Assembly (NCBI RefSeq): GCF_030486595.1
Contig: NZ_JAUJZH010000019.1
Span: 91,261-155,260 of the forward strand
Direction of reading: 5' to 3'
DNA length: 64,000 bases
DNA from: Variovorax ginsengisoli
GTDB lineage: Bacteria; Pseudomonadota; Gammaproteobacteria; Burkholderiales; Burkholderiaceae_C
Position numbers and translations under genes: made by a program. The notes below the pieces were generated by a model. The model worked only from the letters and a program-made list of their open reading frames with translations. It ran no database searches and was not told the origin of the DNA. This document shows, piece by piece, positions 49,858 to 58,329 of this stretch. How positions within the stretch are numbered: position 1 is the stretch's first letter; each line of letters starts with the position of its first letter.

Positions 49858-52022
49858 TCGATGGCGGCCGCTGGCGCGTGCGTCCGCACGAACGCCGATG
49901 CGCGCGCGAGCACCTCGGCCAGTTCCAGCCGCGTTGCCGCGTGCAAAGCGCGGACATCGGCCGCCAGCCCGGCTGCGCCGGCCCTGACCTGGCGCTCGAT
50001 GGCCTTGAGCGCGGCGGTGGCTCGGGTCTCGTCGAGCTGGTGGCAGGCCGAACTGAGCCGATGGGCCAATTGCTTGAGTTGCTGGGAGTCGTCCGCGTCC
50101 GCCGCCAAGTCCATCGCCTTCAGGTCTCCTTCGGTGGTGCTGATGAAAATGCGCAGCAGCTCCGCCACCTTGTCGAGTTGTCCGCCGCAGAGCTGGGTCA
50201 GGGCCGGATAGTACGGCGCCGTTGACGTGGCCTGCGACACGGCGCCGTGCGGGAGCGCGGGGCCCTCTGGCCGCCCTCGCGCCAGGATCCCGGCCAGCGC
50301 CTCACGAAACTCATGCAGCTGCAACGGCTTGGACAGGTAGCTGTCCATGCCCAGGGCCAGGCAGCGCTCGTGCTCGCCCTGCAGGGCGTTGGCGGTCAAG
50401 GCGATGATCGGCAATCGCGGCAGGCCCAGTGCCGCCTCGCGCTCGCGCAGGCGCGTCGTGAGGTCGTAGCCGTTGAGCCGCGGCATATGGCAGTCGGTCA
50501 GCAGCATCGCATAGGCCGCGCCGGGTGCCAGCAGCCGCTCCCAGGCCTCCTCGCCATCCTCGGCGCAGTCGCACGCGAAGCCCAGCTTGGCGAGTTGCAT
50601 GACGACGACCTCGCGGTTGATCGGATGGTCTTCGGCCAGCAGCAGCCGTCGCCCCTCGCCCATGGGAGCTGTGGTGCTTGAGCGCGCGAGCGCATCCGCT
50701 GCCGGCCGATCGGCCGCCGGCTGCCCCTGCACCGCCCCCGCGCCGGGGATCCAGGGCTGCAGCGGCAGCGCCACGACAAAGCGGCTGCCAACGCCAGGCT
50801 CGCTCTCGCAATGGACGCGCCCGCCCATCAGCTCGACCAGCTGCTTGACGATGGTCAGCCCCAGGCCGGTCCCGCCGAAGCGCCGAGTGGTCGCGATATC
50901 GGCCTGCTTGAACGGCAGGAAGATGGTCTTCGCGGCCTCCGGGTCGATGCCGATGCCGCTGTCCTGCACGCTCAGCAGCAGCGCCTCGCCGGCGCTCCGG
51001 TCGACCACGACCTTGACGCCGCCCTGCTTCGTGAACTTGACTGCATTGCCGACGAGATTGGTCAGCACCTGGCGCAGCCGGACGGCGTCGCCGAGGACGA
51101 TCTCGGGAATCTGCGCATCGACCTCGAAGCCGAGGTCGATGCCCTTGCGCGCGGCTTCGGGCATCAGGGTCATGCAGATGTCCTCGACCAGGCTGCGCAG
51201 GGACAACGGCCGGCTCTCGAGGTCGAGCTTGCGCGCCGTGATCTTCGAGAAGTCGAGGATGTCGTTGATGATCGTGAGCAGTGCGACCGAGGATTCACGG
51301 CTTCGCGTCAACATGGCGCGCTGGGCGTCGCTCAAGGGCGTGTCGAGCGTCAGGTCGATCATGCCGAGAATGCCGGTGAGGGGAGTGCGCACCTCGTGGC
51401 TCATCATGGCCAGGAACTGCCGCTTGGCATCGAGCGCCGAGCGCGCCTCTTCGGCCTTGGTGATGAGGTCGGCCTTGAGCGCTTCTTCGCGCGTGATGTC
51501 CTTGGCGATGCCCGTGAACAGGATCTCGTCGCGGCGCAGGCCGGCCTGTTTCGTCAGGCTGCCGCGCACGTCGACCGTGCGCGTCACGCCATCGCGGGCG
51601 CGAACACGGAACTGGTCGCGATAGGCGCCGGTTCCCTGCCGGTACGCCAGGCCCAGCGTTGCTGCCACGCGTGCGCGGTCGGCCGGGTGCAGCATGCGGT
51701 AGAGCGCGTGGTAGCTGATCTCGGCCTCGGCGCCCAGGCCGCAGATCTCGCGGATCTTGGGGTCGGTCAGGATCACGGTATCGACCAGTTCGCGGCCTGT
51801 CGGCATGGCGCCCTTGCGCAGCCGGGTGACCACTCGATACCGCAGGGCCGTGTCCTTGAAGAACAGGCTCTGCGGCGCGGCATCGATGATGGCGCGGAGT
51901 TCGTCGTCCCGGCGCTGGATGCTCAAGGCATGGAAGAACTGGACCGCCGCCAGCACGATGATGCACAGCGAACCCAGCGCCATCCAGAACCAGTGGAGCT
52001 CGATGGCCAGCCTCGAACGCAT
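49854..52022 (-). CDS. Hybrid sensor histidine kinase with receiver and Hpt domains (BvgS/EvgS type)
   Basis: 722 aa. One membrane segment (about 12-33, FWMALGSLCIIVLAAVQFFH), a PAS domain (about 42-175 ending FTGIAKDITRE), HisKA with the phosphorylated His209 in FLAMMSHEVRTPLTG, HATPase with GNAVKFTKQGGVK, DSGIGIDP and GGTGLGLTIVKQL, a receiver domain (LLLAEDHPINREVV; phospho-Asp near 508 in LLTDCHMPRLNGYD) and an Hpt domain with AHRLSSACHQLDE near 650. A four-step phosphorelay needs a separate response regulator; the adjacent one is a pseudogene. Confidence 0.93.
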   Translation of the reverse strand: MRSRLAIELHWFWMALGSLCIIVLAAVQFFHALSIQRRDDELRAIIDAAPQSLFFKDTALRYRVVTRLRKGAMPTGRELVDTVILTDPKIREICGLGAEAEISYHALYRMLHPADRARVAATLGLAYRQGTGAYRDQFRVRARDGVTRTVDVRGSLTKQAGLRRDEILFTGIAKDITREEALKADLITKAEEARSALDAKRQFLAMMSHEVRTPLTGILGMIDLTLDTPLSDAQRAMLTRSRESSVALLTIINDILDFSKITARKLDLESRPLSLRSLVEDICMTLMPEAARKGIDLGFEVDAQIPEIVLGDAVRLRQVLTNLVGNAVKFTKQGGVKVVVDRSAGEALLLSVQDSGIGIDPEAAKTIFLPFKQADIATTRRFGGTGLGLTIVKQLVELMGGRVHCESEPGVGSRFVVALPLQPWIPGAGAVQGQPAADRPAADALARSSTTAPMGEGRRLLLAEDHPINREVVVMQLAKLGFACDCAEDGEEAWERLLAPGAAYAMLLTDCHMPRLNGYDLTTRLREREAALGLPRLPIIALTANALQGEHERCLALGMDSYLSKPLQLHEFREALAGILARGRPEGPALPHGAVSQATSTAPYYPALTQLCGGQLDKVAELLRIFISTTEGDLKAMDLAADADDSQQLKQLAHRLSSACHQLDETRATAALKAIERQVRAGAAGLAADVRALHAATRLELAEVLARASAFVRTHAPAAAIE

Positions 52023-52529
52023 TGTGGAACCTTATGTCATGTCGATCTCCCGTGGTGAACCGCCAAGGCGGCGGCTCGCCCATCGTTGTCCTCGTCACAT
52101 TTAGTTGCACTAGAGAGATTGGGGATTGACTGTTTCTCGAGAAACACTGCACGAACTACCTCCGTCTTTTCAGAGACGCCGCCGGTGTGTCGGCGAGATT
52201 GTTCCAACGTTTTTTGAGGAAGTGTTCCGCAGGCTGTTTCGCGGACGAGCTGCTTTGCAGTCAAGGTGCCGCGATAGATGGCGTCACGTAGTCAAGCGCT
52301 TCAGGGGGATTTCGAATGGGATGGCCGATCGGGGGATTTGTGCTCTTGCTCGCATGGTGCTTTCGAAGCGCGTGCCCGGCCAGGAGGCGCCGGCAGGCGT
52401 GGTCGCGTTCGCGCAAGTACGGCGACGCGGAAATCGTCCGCATGCGACCCGGCGCGCTGGCCGGCAACGACTCGCGATCTCGATAGCGCACGCGCCCTGG
52501 GCCGGGTCGACGAAGCCATCGAATCGGAC
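52023..52529. other. Kinase upstream region, mostly noncoding
   Basis: 507 bp between the kinase gene and the VOC-protein gene. 52085-52160 is AT-richer and contains TTGACTGTTTCTCGAGAAAC, within which GTTTCTCGAGAAAC (52131-52144) is a perfect 14-bp palindrome, a possible operator near the kinase promoter. One small ORF (52316-52486) has a fair ribosome site and is listed separately; otherwise nothing is seen. Confidence 0.45.
52316..52486 (+). CDS. Possible small membrane protein (56 aa)
   Basis: ATG 52316 follows CAGGGGG at 52301-52307, a good ribosome site. The product begins with a hydrophobic stretch MGWPIGGFVLLLAWCF and continues with a strongly basic segment RRRRQAWSRSRKYG and DAEIVRMRPGALAG. 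That is a plausible single-pass membrane protein but I do not recognise it; conservation would be needed to believe it. Confidence 0.3.
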   Translation: MGWPIGGFVLLLAWCFRSACPARRRRQAWSRSRKYGDAEIVRMRPGALAGNDSRSR

Positions 52530-53216
52530 TCAGACCCCGCCAGAGTTCAGTGTCACAGGCCCTCGCGGAGTGTCGAACATCGCTCGCAGGCCCGGCGCCC
52601 CCGAGGCCAGCGACAGCTCCGACAACCCGATCGTCCCCAACGCCGCCGCCAGGTCGCCGGCCCGCGGATGCGACAACTCAAGCGCGCGCAACACGACGCC
52701 GGATTCGTCCATGCTGTCGGTCGGATGCACGGCCCCCCATTCGATCAGCGTCGGCAGCGCGCCATAGAAAAGCCGCTGGCCGTCGTTGCGTACCGTGATG
52801 CGCCACGAGAGCCGGCCCGCCGGCGTGTCGCGCGAGGCCTCGATGATGTGGCCCCGGTCGATGCGCAGCGCGGCCAGCCGATGCACCGCCGCCTCGATGT
52901 CCGGCACCTCGGCCACGAAGTGCACCAAGCGCGGGCCGTGGCGCGCCAGCGCGGCCTGCAGCGCGCCGTCGTCGAGGTCGAACCAGCGGTGGCGTGCGCC
53001 GGCGCGCGCTTGCTTCGCATGCGGGTCGATCGCGATGATCTCGAAGTAGGCGCGCGGGAAGGCGGCCGAACCGATCTTCAGCAGGCGGTTGTGCGTGCCC
53101 ATCAGCGGATGGATGCCACCGGGGCCGGGCGTCACCCCGAAGGTCGCTTCGCACCAGCGCACCCCCTCGTCGAGGCTGCGGGCGGCCAGCACGAGGTGGT
53201 CGATGCGCGTCGGCAT
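52530..53216 (-). CDS. VOC/glyoxalase-like domain protein
   Basis: 228 aa. MPTRIDHLVLAARSLDEGVR with the N-terminal metal-type His and FGVTPGPGGIHPLMGTHNRL fit the Glyoxalase_3-like group; IDPHAKQAR and WRITVRNDGQRL follow. The second half (about 120-228) repeats a similar beta-alpha-beta pattern. Substrate unknown. Last gene of the seven-gene minus-strand run, 30 bp after phzF. Confidence 0.82.
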   Translation of the reverse strand: MPTRIDHLVLAARSLDEGVRWCEATFGVTPGPGGIHPLMGTHNRLLKIGSAAFPRAYFEIIAIDPHAKQARAGARHRWFDLDDGALQAALARHGPRLVHFVAEVPDIEAAVHRLAALRIDRGHIIEASRDTPAGRLSWRITVRNDGQRLFYGALPTLIEWGAVHPTDSMDESGVVLRALELSHPRAGDLAAALGTIGLSELSLASGAPGLRAMFDTPRGPVTLNSGGV

Positions 53217-53246
53217 GGTGCGGGCCGTTTCAGCGCGGCGTGGTCG

Positions 53247-54164
53247 TCAGAGCATCACGCTGCCGTCGACGCAGGTCACCGAGTCGCCGCCGACCCACAC
53301 CTGGCCGTCGGCATCGCGCTGGATGTGCACACGGCCCGCGCGCCCCAGGGTCTGGCCTTGCGCCGCCACATAGCTTTCGGGCAGATGCCCGTCAGCGATC
53401 AGCCATTGCGCCAGGCTGGCGTTGAAGCTGCCCGTGACCGGGTCTTCCTCGATGCCGACCGGTGCCGCGAAGGCGCGCACCTCGATGTCGGCCGGCGCTT
53501 CTTCGGTGCGCGCGAAGGCGCGCGCCTCGCGGTTCGAGCGCGCGATCAGCACCGGCGAGGCGGCCGACGACGGCAGGCCCGCGACGCCGACCTTCTGCCC
53601 CAGTTCGCGCAGCGCGCGGTGGTCGGGCTTGAGCGTGAGCACCGTGTCGGCATCGGCGAGCAGCAGCCCGAGCCAGGCGGGCCCGTTGTCGAGCAGCTGG
53701 GCGGTGACGATCTGTTGCGCCTTCAGCCCCAGCGCGGCCGCGACCTTGGCCAGCAAGGTCGGGCTCGGCGCGATGCGCTTCACCGGCGGCGCGGCGAAGG
53801 CCAGGCGCTCGCCCTCGCGCCGGATCGCCACCAGGCCCACCGCGCTCTGCTGCACGATGTGGCCGGCCGCCTTCGGCTTGCCGCCGGCCTGCAGCCACGC
53901 GTGGCAGCTGCCGAGCGTCGGATGGCCCGCGAAGGGCAGTTCGCCGCCCGGCGTGAAGATGCGCACCCGGTAGTCGGCTGTCGGCTCGGTCGGCGGCAGC
54001 ACGAACGTGGTCTCCGACAGGTTGGTCCAGGCGGCGAAGCGCTGCATCGCGGCGTCGTCGATGCCGCTGCCGTCGAGAACGACCGCGAGGGGATTGCCGA
54101 AATAGGGCGTCGACGTGAAGACGTCGACCTGCTTGAAGGGGCGGGAGATCATGGTGGTGGTCAT
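53247..54164 (-). CDS. PhzF family isomerase/epimerase
   Basis: 305 aa from ATG 54164. The PhzF fold (diaminopimelate-epimerase-like, two halves) is marked by FKQVDVFTSTPYFGNPLAVV (about 9-28), NLSETTFVLPPTE with the catalytic Glu, FTPGGELPFAGHPTLGSCHA and, in the C-half, GIEEDPVTGSFNASLAQWL. Actual reaction unknown for most members. Its ATG overlaps the GST stop by 4 bp. Confidence 0.93.
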   Translation of the reverse strand: MTTTMISRPFKQVDVFTSTPYFGNPLAVVLDGSGIDDAAMQRFAAWTNLSETTFVLPPTEPTADYRVRIFTPGGELPFAGHPTLGSCHAWLQAGGKPKAAGHIVQQSAVGLVAIRREGERLAFAAPPVKRIAPSPTLLAKVAAALGLKAQQIVTAQLLDNGPAWLGLLLADADTVLTLKPDHRALRELGQKVGVAGLPSSAASPVLIARSNREARAFARTEEAPADIEVRAFAAPVGIEEDPVTGSFNASLAQWLIADGHLPESYVAAQGQTLGRAGRVHIQRDADGQVWVGGDSVTCVDGSVML

Positions 54165-54802
54165 TCGAGGGCCAGGTCGAGCACGCCGCGGGCGGCGGCG
54201 CGGGTGCGCAGGTCGGCGAACCAGCGCTCGACATGCGGCCAGGCCGGCCGCGTGTATTCGGTCTGGGGCAGCCCGAACCAGCGGTGCGCCTCGCAGCCGA
54301 CCGGGATGTCGGCCATGGTGAAGCTGTCGCCGCACATGAACGCGCGGTCGGCGAGATGGGCGTCGAGCAGTGCGAACAGCGGCTCGGTGGCGCGCACCGA
54401 ATAGGCGATCGCCTCGGGCTGCCGCTGCTCGGGCGGCGTGCGGATCCATTGCCTGAAGGCGCCGCCGCTGACCGGGTTCAAGGTGGTCTGCTGCCAGTCC
54501 ATCCAGCGTTCGGCATCGAAGCGTGCGGCCAGCGGCTCGGGATAGAGCTTGCCGGGCGAGTGCTTGGCGCACAGGTAGCGCACGATCACGTTCGACTCCC
54601 ACAGCGTGACCCGGTCGGCGCCCTCACCGTCGTCGATGGTCGGCACCATGGCGTTCGGGTTGAGCCGCAGGTACTCGGGCGTCTGCACCACGCCGAAGCG
54701 GCCGCCCGCCTCAGTGCGCTGGAAGTCGAGGCCGAGTTCCTGGGCACACCAGACCACCTTGCGCACGTTGATGGAGCTGATGCGCCCCCAGATATTGAGC
54801 AT
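54161..54802 (-). CDS. Glutathione S-transferase family protein
   Basis: 213 aa from ATG 54802. Thioredoxin-like N-domain: IWGRISSINVRKVVWCAQEL, then NPNAMVPTIDDGEG (cis-Pro) and LWESNVIVRYLCAKH (glutathione-binding ES). C-terminal helical domain has FMCGDSFTMADIPVGCEAHR, the N-capping box. Two bp from lysE and overlapping phzF by 4 bp, thus in one operon. Confidence 0.92.
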   Translation of the reverse strand: MLNIWGRISSINVRKVVWCAQELGLDFQRTEAGGRFGVVQTPEYLRLNPNAMVPTIDDGEGADRVTLWESNVIVRYLCAKHSPGKLYPEPLAARFDAERWMDWQQTTLNPVSGGAFRQWIRTPPEQRQPEAIAYSVRATEPLFALLDAHLADRAFMCGDSFTMADIPVGCEAHRWFGLPQTEYTRPAWPHVERWFADLRTRAAARGVLDLALE

Positions 54803-54804
54803 TG

Positions 54805-55440
54805 TCAGAGTCCCTTCGATGGGCGATCGAGCAGAAGAAGTCGCAACGCCAGGCCCGCCATCATCGCAGCCAGCAGTCCGCGCTGGAAGCCGGCCGCGCC
54901 GCGTTTTTGCAGCCAGCGGCCGACCTGCCCGCTGCAGGCGCCGAGCAGGGTGTTGAAGAGCAGGCCGGCCAGCGACAGCGTGATGCCCAGCAGCACCAGC
55001 TGCATCGGCACGCTGCCGCGCGCGGGGTCGACGAACTGCGGCAGGAACACCATGAAGAACAGCAGCGCCTTCGGATTCACCAGGTTGTTGAGCCAGGCGC
55101 TGCGCACCACGCGCGCAAAGCTGGCGGCGTCGGCCCGCGCCTTTGGCGACACGCTGCCGGCACGCAGCGCCTGCCAGGCCAGCCACAGCAGGTAGAGTGC
55201 GCCGGCGTAGCGCAGCAGGTCGAAGGCGGGCGGCCAGGCCGCCACCAGCGCCGTCACGCCGGTCGCCGCCGACACGGTGTGCACGAGGTCCGCCGCGGCG
55301 ATGCCCAGTCCGGCCGCGAGGCCGGCCCGCGGGCCCATCGAGACGCCGTGCGAGAGCACGAAGGCCATGTTGGGCCCGGGCGAGACGAACAACGCCAGCA
55401 CCGCGAGGAGAAACAGCAGGAAGCTTCCGGCGTCGATCAT
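54805..55440 (-). CDS. LysE family amino-acid exporter
   Basis: 211 aa, about six hydrophobic helices. The family signature FVSPGPNMAFVLSHGVSMGP lies near residues 18-37, and LNNLVNPKALLFFMVFLPQF near 114-133. Exports amino acids or homoserine lactone-like compounds in relatives. Sits between an aminotransferase and a GST in the MocR-controlled run, 21 bp after the aminotransferase stop. Confidence 0.92.
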   Translation of the reverse strand: MIDAGSFLLFLLAVLALFVSPGPNMAFVLSHGVSMGPRAGLAAGLGIAAADLVHTVSAATGVTALVAAWPPAFDLLRYAGALYLLWLAWQALRAGSVSPKARADAASFARVVRSAWLNNLVNPKALLFFMVFLPQFVDPARGSVPMQLVLLGITLSLAGLLFNTLLGACSGQVGRWLQKRGAAGFQRGLLAAMMAGLALRLLLLDRPSKGL

Positions 55441-55461
55441 CGCGGAGGGCTGCGGGGCGTG

Positions 55462-56676
55462 TCAGGCGGGACTGGCGGCCAGCTGCCGCTGCACCTCGGC
55501 CGCCATGTGGTGGGCGAGCTGTTCGCGCACGACCTCGGCCAGGGCGGCGATCGCGGTGTCGATCTCGTCGACGCTGGCGGTCACGAAGGACAGGCGCAAG
55601 GTGCGCGGATCGCCCTGGCCGGCATAGAAAGGCGCGCCCGGCACGAAGGCCACGCCGCGCTCGACCGCCTTCGGCAGCAGCGCCACGGTATCGATGCCCT
55701 CGGGCAGCCGCACCCACAGGAACATGCCGCCGGCCGGCTTGACGAACTCGACCGACAGGCCCTTCATCTCGCGCTGCAGCGCCGCCACCATGGCCTCGCA
55801 CTGGCGCTTGTAGAGGGCCCGGATGGTCGGCACGTGGCGCGACAGGAAGCCGTCCTTCATGACCTCGTGCACCATGCGCTGGTTGAAGCTCGGCGAATGC
55901 AGGTCGGCCGCCTGCTTGGCCTGCAGCAGCTTGGGGAAGATCGCCTTGGGCGCCACCATGAAGCCCAGGCGCAGGCCGGGTGCCAGCACCTTCGAGAACG
56001 AGCCCAGGTAGATGCAGCCGTCGGGGTTGCGGGCCGTCAGCGGCAGCGCCGGCGCGCTGTCGAACCAGAGCTCGCCGTAGGGGTTGTCCTCGACGATCGG
56101 CAGGCCGGCCTTCGCGGCGGCCGCCGACACCGCGGCGCGGCGTTCCTCGGTCATGGTGCGGCCGGTCGGGTTCTGGAAATTGGGCAGCAGGTAGATGAAG
56201 CGTGCGTCCTGCGCCTTGGCAACCATGTCGTCGACCACCACGCCCTCGTTGTCGCTGGCGACGCTGACCGGCTCCGGCTCCATCGGCGAGAAGGCCTGGA
56301 GGGCGCCGAGGTAGGTCGGCGTCTCGACCAGCACCCGGCTGCCCGGGTCGAGCAGCACCTTGGCGACCAGGTCCAGGCCCTGCTGCGATCCGGTGGTGAT
56401 CAGCACCTGCGCCGGGTCCACCGGCCAGGGCAGCATCGCGGCCACCGCTTCGCGAAGCGGGGTGTAGCCTTCGCTCGCGCCGTACTGCAGGGCGGCCTGG
56501 CCATCCTTGTGCAGCACTTCGGCGCAGGCTTCGGCGAAGGCGTTGATCGGGAAGGCCTTGGGCGAGGGCAGGCCGCCGGCCAGGCTGATGATGCCGGGGC
56601 GTTCGGTGACCTTGAGGATTTCACGCAGCACCGAAGGATTCATCTTTTCGGCGCGGGCGGCGAGTTTCCAGTTCAT
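55462..56676 (-). CDS. PLP-dependent aminotransferase (2-aminoadipate transaminase-like, fold type I)
   Basis: 404 aa from ATG 56676, with AAGGAAA upstream. ISLAGGLPSPKAFPINAFAE at about 30-49, YGASEGYTPLREAVAAML, NFQNPTGRTMTEERR and the PLP-lysine in LGSFSKVLAPGLRLGFM (Lys near 229) mark the group of LysN/aminoadipate and aromatic transaminases. Neighbouring LysE and DMT exporters suggest amino-acid catabolism or export. First gene after the DMT transporter in the run (25-bp gap). Confidence 0.92.
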   Translation of the reverse strand: MNWKLAARAEKMNPSVLREILKVTERPGIISLAGGLPSPKAFPINAFAEACAEVLHKDGQAALQYGASEGYTPLREAVAAMLPWPVDPAQVLITTGSQQGLDLVAKVLLDPGSRVLVETPTYLGALQAFSPMEPEPVSVASDNEGVVVDDMVAKAQDARFIYLLPNFQNPTGRTMTEERRAAVSAAAAKAGLPIVEDNPYGELWFDSAPALPLTARNPDGCIYLGSFSKVLAPGLRLGFMVAPKAIFPKLLQAKQAADLHSPSFNQRMVHEVMKDGFLSRHVPTIRALYKRQCEAMVAALQREMKGLSVEFVKPAGGMFLWVRLPEGIDTVALLPKAVERGVAFVPGAPFYAGQGDPRTLRLSFVTASVDEIDTAIAALAEVVREQLAHHMAAEVQRQLAASPA

Positions 56677-56701
56677 GTTGTTTCCTTTGGAGTGCGTGAG
56701 A

Positions 56702-57631
56702 CTAACGGGAGGCCGCGGCGGCGACCAGCGGCGCGCGCGGCTGGGACAGCTTCTTGCCTGCGACCACGGTGGCCACCACCGCCGCGGCGAAGCCGAGCGT
56801 GACGACATCGAGCGGCTCGCCGAGCAGCGGCACGGCCGCCAGGATCGAGAGGAAGGGCTGCAGCAGCTGGGTCTGGCTGACGCGCAGTGCGCCGCCCATC
56901 GCCAGCCCGCGGTACCAGGCGAAGAAGCCCATCCACATCGAGAACACGCCGACGTAGACGAAGCCGACCCAGGCCGAAGCCGCGACCGGCTGTGCGGGCC
57001 ACAGCAGCAGGGTGCCGGGCAAGGTCACAGGCAGCGCCATCGCGCAGACCCAGCAGATCACGCGCTCGGCGCCGAGCGCCGGCGTCACCTGGGCGCCGTA
57101 GATGTAGCCCAGCGAGGCGGCCACGACCGCCCCCACCAGCAGCACGTCGGCCCACTCGAAGCCAAAGCCGCTGCCGTGCGACTGGGCCCGCAGCACCGAG
57201 AACGCGACCACCAGCGCACTGCCGGCGATGGCGCAGAGCCAGAAGCCCAGGCGCGCGCGCTGGTGCAGCACCCAGGCGGCGCAGGCCGCGGTCACCAGCG
57301 GCAACAGCGCGGTGATCACCGCGGCATGGCTGGCACTGACCACGCGCAGCGCATAGGCGAGCAGCAAGGGGTAGCCGATCGCGTTGCCGAGCACCGCCAT
57401 GCCGAGCGGCTTCCAGTGCACGCGCTGCGGTCGCGGCGAGCGGGTGGCGAGCAGAAAGATCACCGACAGGACGCCGGCCAGCGCCGCCCGCCCGAGCGTC
57501 ACGAACCAGGGCGAGAGCTGCGGGGCGGCCTGCGTGCCGGTCGCCAGCCGGGTCATCGGCAGCGTCACCGCGAAGATGGCGACGCCGAGCACGCCCAGCC
57601 ACATGCCGAGGGTTTCGTCTCGGGTCTTCAT
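56702..57631 (-). CDS. EamA/DMT family transporter
   Basis: 309 aa from ATG 57631 with ten hydrophobic helices in two EamA repeats; motifs such as ALRVVSASHAAVITALLPLV and FFAWYRGLAMGGALRVSQTQ followed by LLGEPLD are typical. Probably exports a metabolite. Its start overlaps the stop of the LysE-type gene at 57628-57631. Confidence 0.88.
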   Translation of the reverse strand: MKTRDETLGMWLGVLGVAIFAVTLPMTRLATGTQAAPQLSPWFVTLGRAALAGVLSVIFLLATRSPRPQRVHWKPLGMAVLGNAIGYPLLLAYALRVVSASHAAVITALLPLVTAACAAWVLHQRARLGFWLCAIAGSALVVAFSVLRAQSHGSGFGFEWADVLLVGAVVAASLGYIYGAQVTPALGAERVICWVCAMALPVTLPGTLLLWPAQPVAASAWVGFVYVGVFSMWMGFFAWYRGLAMGGALRVSQTQLLQPFLSILAAVPLLGEPLDVVTLGFAAAVVATVVAGKKLSQPRAPLVAAAASR

Positions 57632-58227
57632 GCGCCCGCCATCCACCAGGCCGTGAGTGCCAGCAGGGCCGCCATCGCGCGGTTGAACCACAGCAGGCGC
57701 TGTCCCTGGGCCAGCCAATGGCGCAGCACGGCGCCGGCCAGCGCATAGAGGAAGTTGCTGGCGAAGGCATAGACCAGCATCACCGGCGCCACGATCGCGT
57801 AGCGCTGCAAGGCATCGGACTGGCCGGCGATGAAGTTGGCGACCAGGGTCAGCGCCAGCAGCCAGGCCTTGATGTTGAGGAACTGGAGCATCACGCCCTG
57901 CTTGAAGCCGACCCGCAGCTGCGCGCCGTCGGCCTGGCCGAGGGCCCGGCTGCCGCTGAGCTTCCAGGCCAGCCAGAGCAGGTAGGCGATGCCGAAGGCC
58001 TTGATGAACCAGCGCAGCGAAGGCGCCGCGACCACCAGGGCGCCGATGCCGGCCGCACACAGGGCGAGCAGCAGGCTCCAGCCGACCGGCACGGCCCAGA
58101 CGAAGCGCATGGCGCGGGGCAGGCCGCCGTTGGCGGCGAGCGCGGTCGACAGCGTGGTGTTGGGGCCCGGCGAGAAACTCATCGCCGTGGCCAACACCAG
58201 CAGCGCAGTGAATTCTTGCCAGTTCAT
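57628..58227 (-). CDS. LysE family exporter, first gene of the MocR-divergent run
   Basis: 199 aa from ATG 58227. Six hydrophobic helices; FSPGPNTTLSTALAANGGLP is the LysE signature near 20-39, and LQFLNIKAWLLALTLVANF is close to the typical fifth-helix segment. It is divergent from the MocR-type regulator with a 102-bp spacer containing an inverted repeat. Overlaps the DMT gene by 4 bp. Confidence 0.9.
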   Translation of the reverse strand: MNWQEFTALLVLATAMSFSPGPNTTLSTALAANGGLPRAMRFVWAVPVGWSLLLALCAAGIGALVVAAPSLRWFIKAFGIAYLLWLAWKLSGSRALGQADGAQLRVGFKQGVMLQFLNIKAWLLALTLVANFIAGQSDALQRYAIVAPVMLVYAFASNFLYALAGAVLRHWLAQGQRLLWFNRAMAALLALTAWWMAGA

Positions 58228-58262
58228 GGGACACACTTTAAACTGATGACCATTACAGTACC

Positions 58263-58297
58263 GATACAGATAGTCGAACATGGAAGCCATCTGTATC
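58263..58297. promoter_or_regulatory. MocR operator: inverted repeat between divergent genes
   Basis: GATACAGAT (58263-58271) and ATCTGTATC (58289-58297) are perfect 9-bp inverted repeats 17 bp apart, with a third ATCTGT right after. GntR/MocR proteins commonly bind such repeats in the gap between their own gene and the target. It sits 36 bp from the LysE start and 33 bp from the regulator start, so it can affect both. Confidence 0.75.
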
Positions 58298-58329
58298 TGT
58301 CGACCCGTTGACACAGAACAATACGCGTC

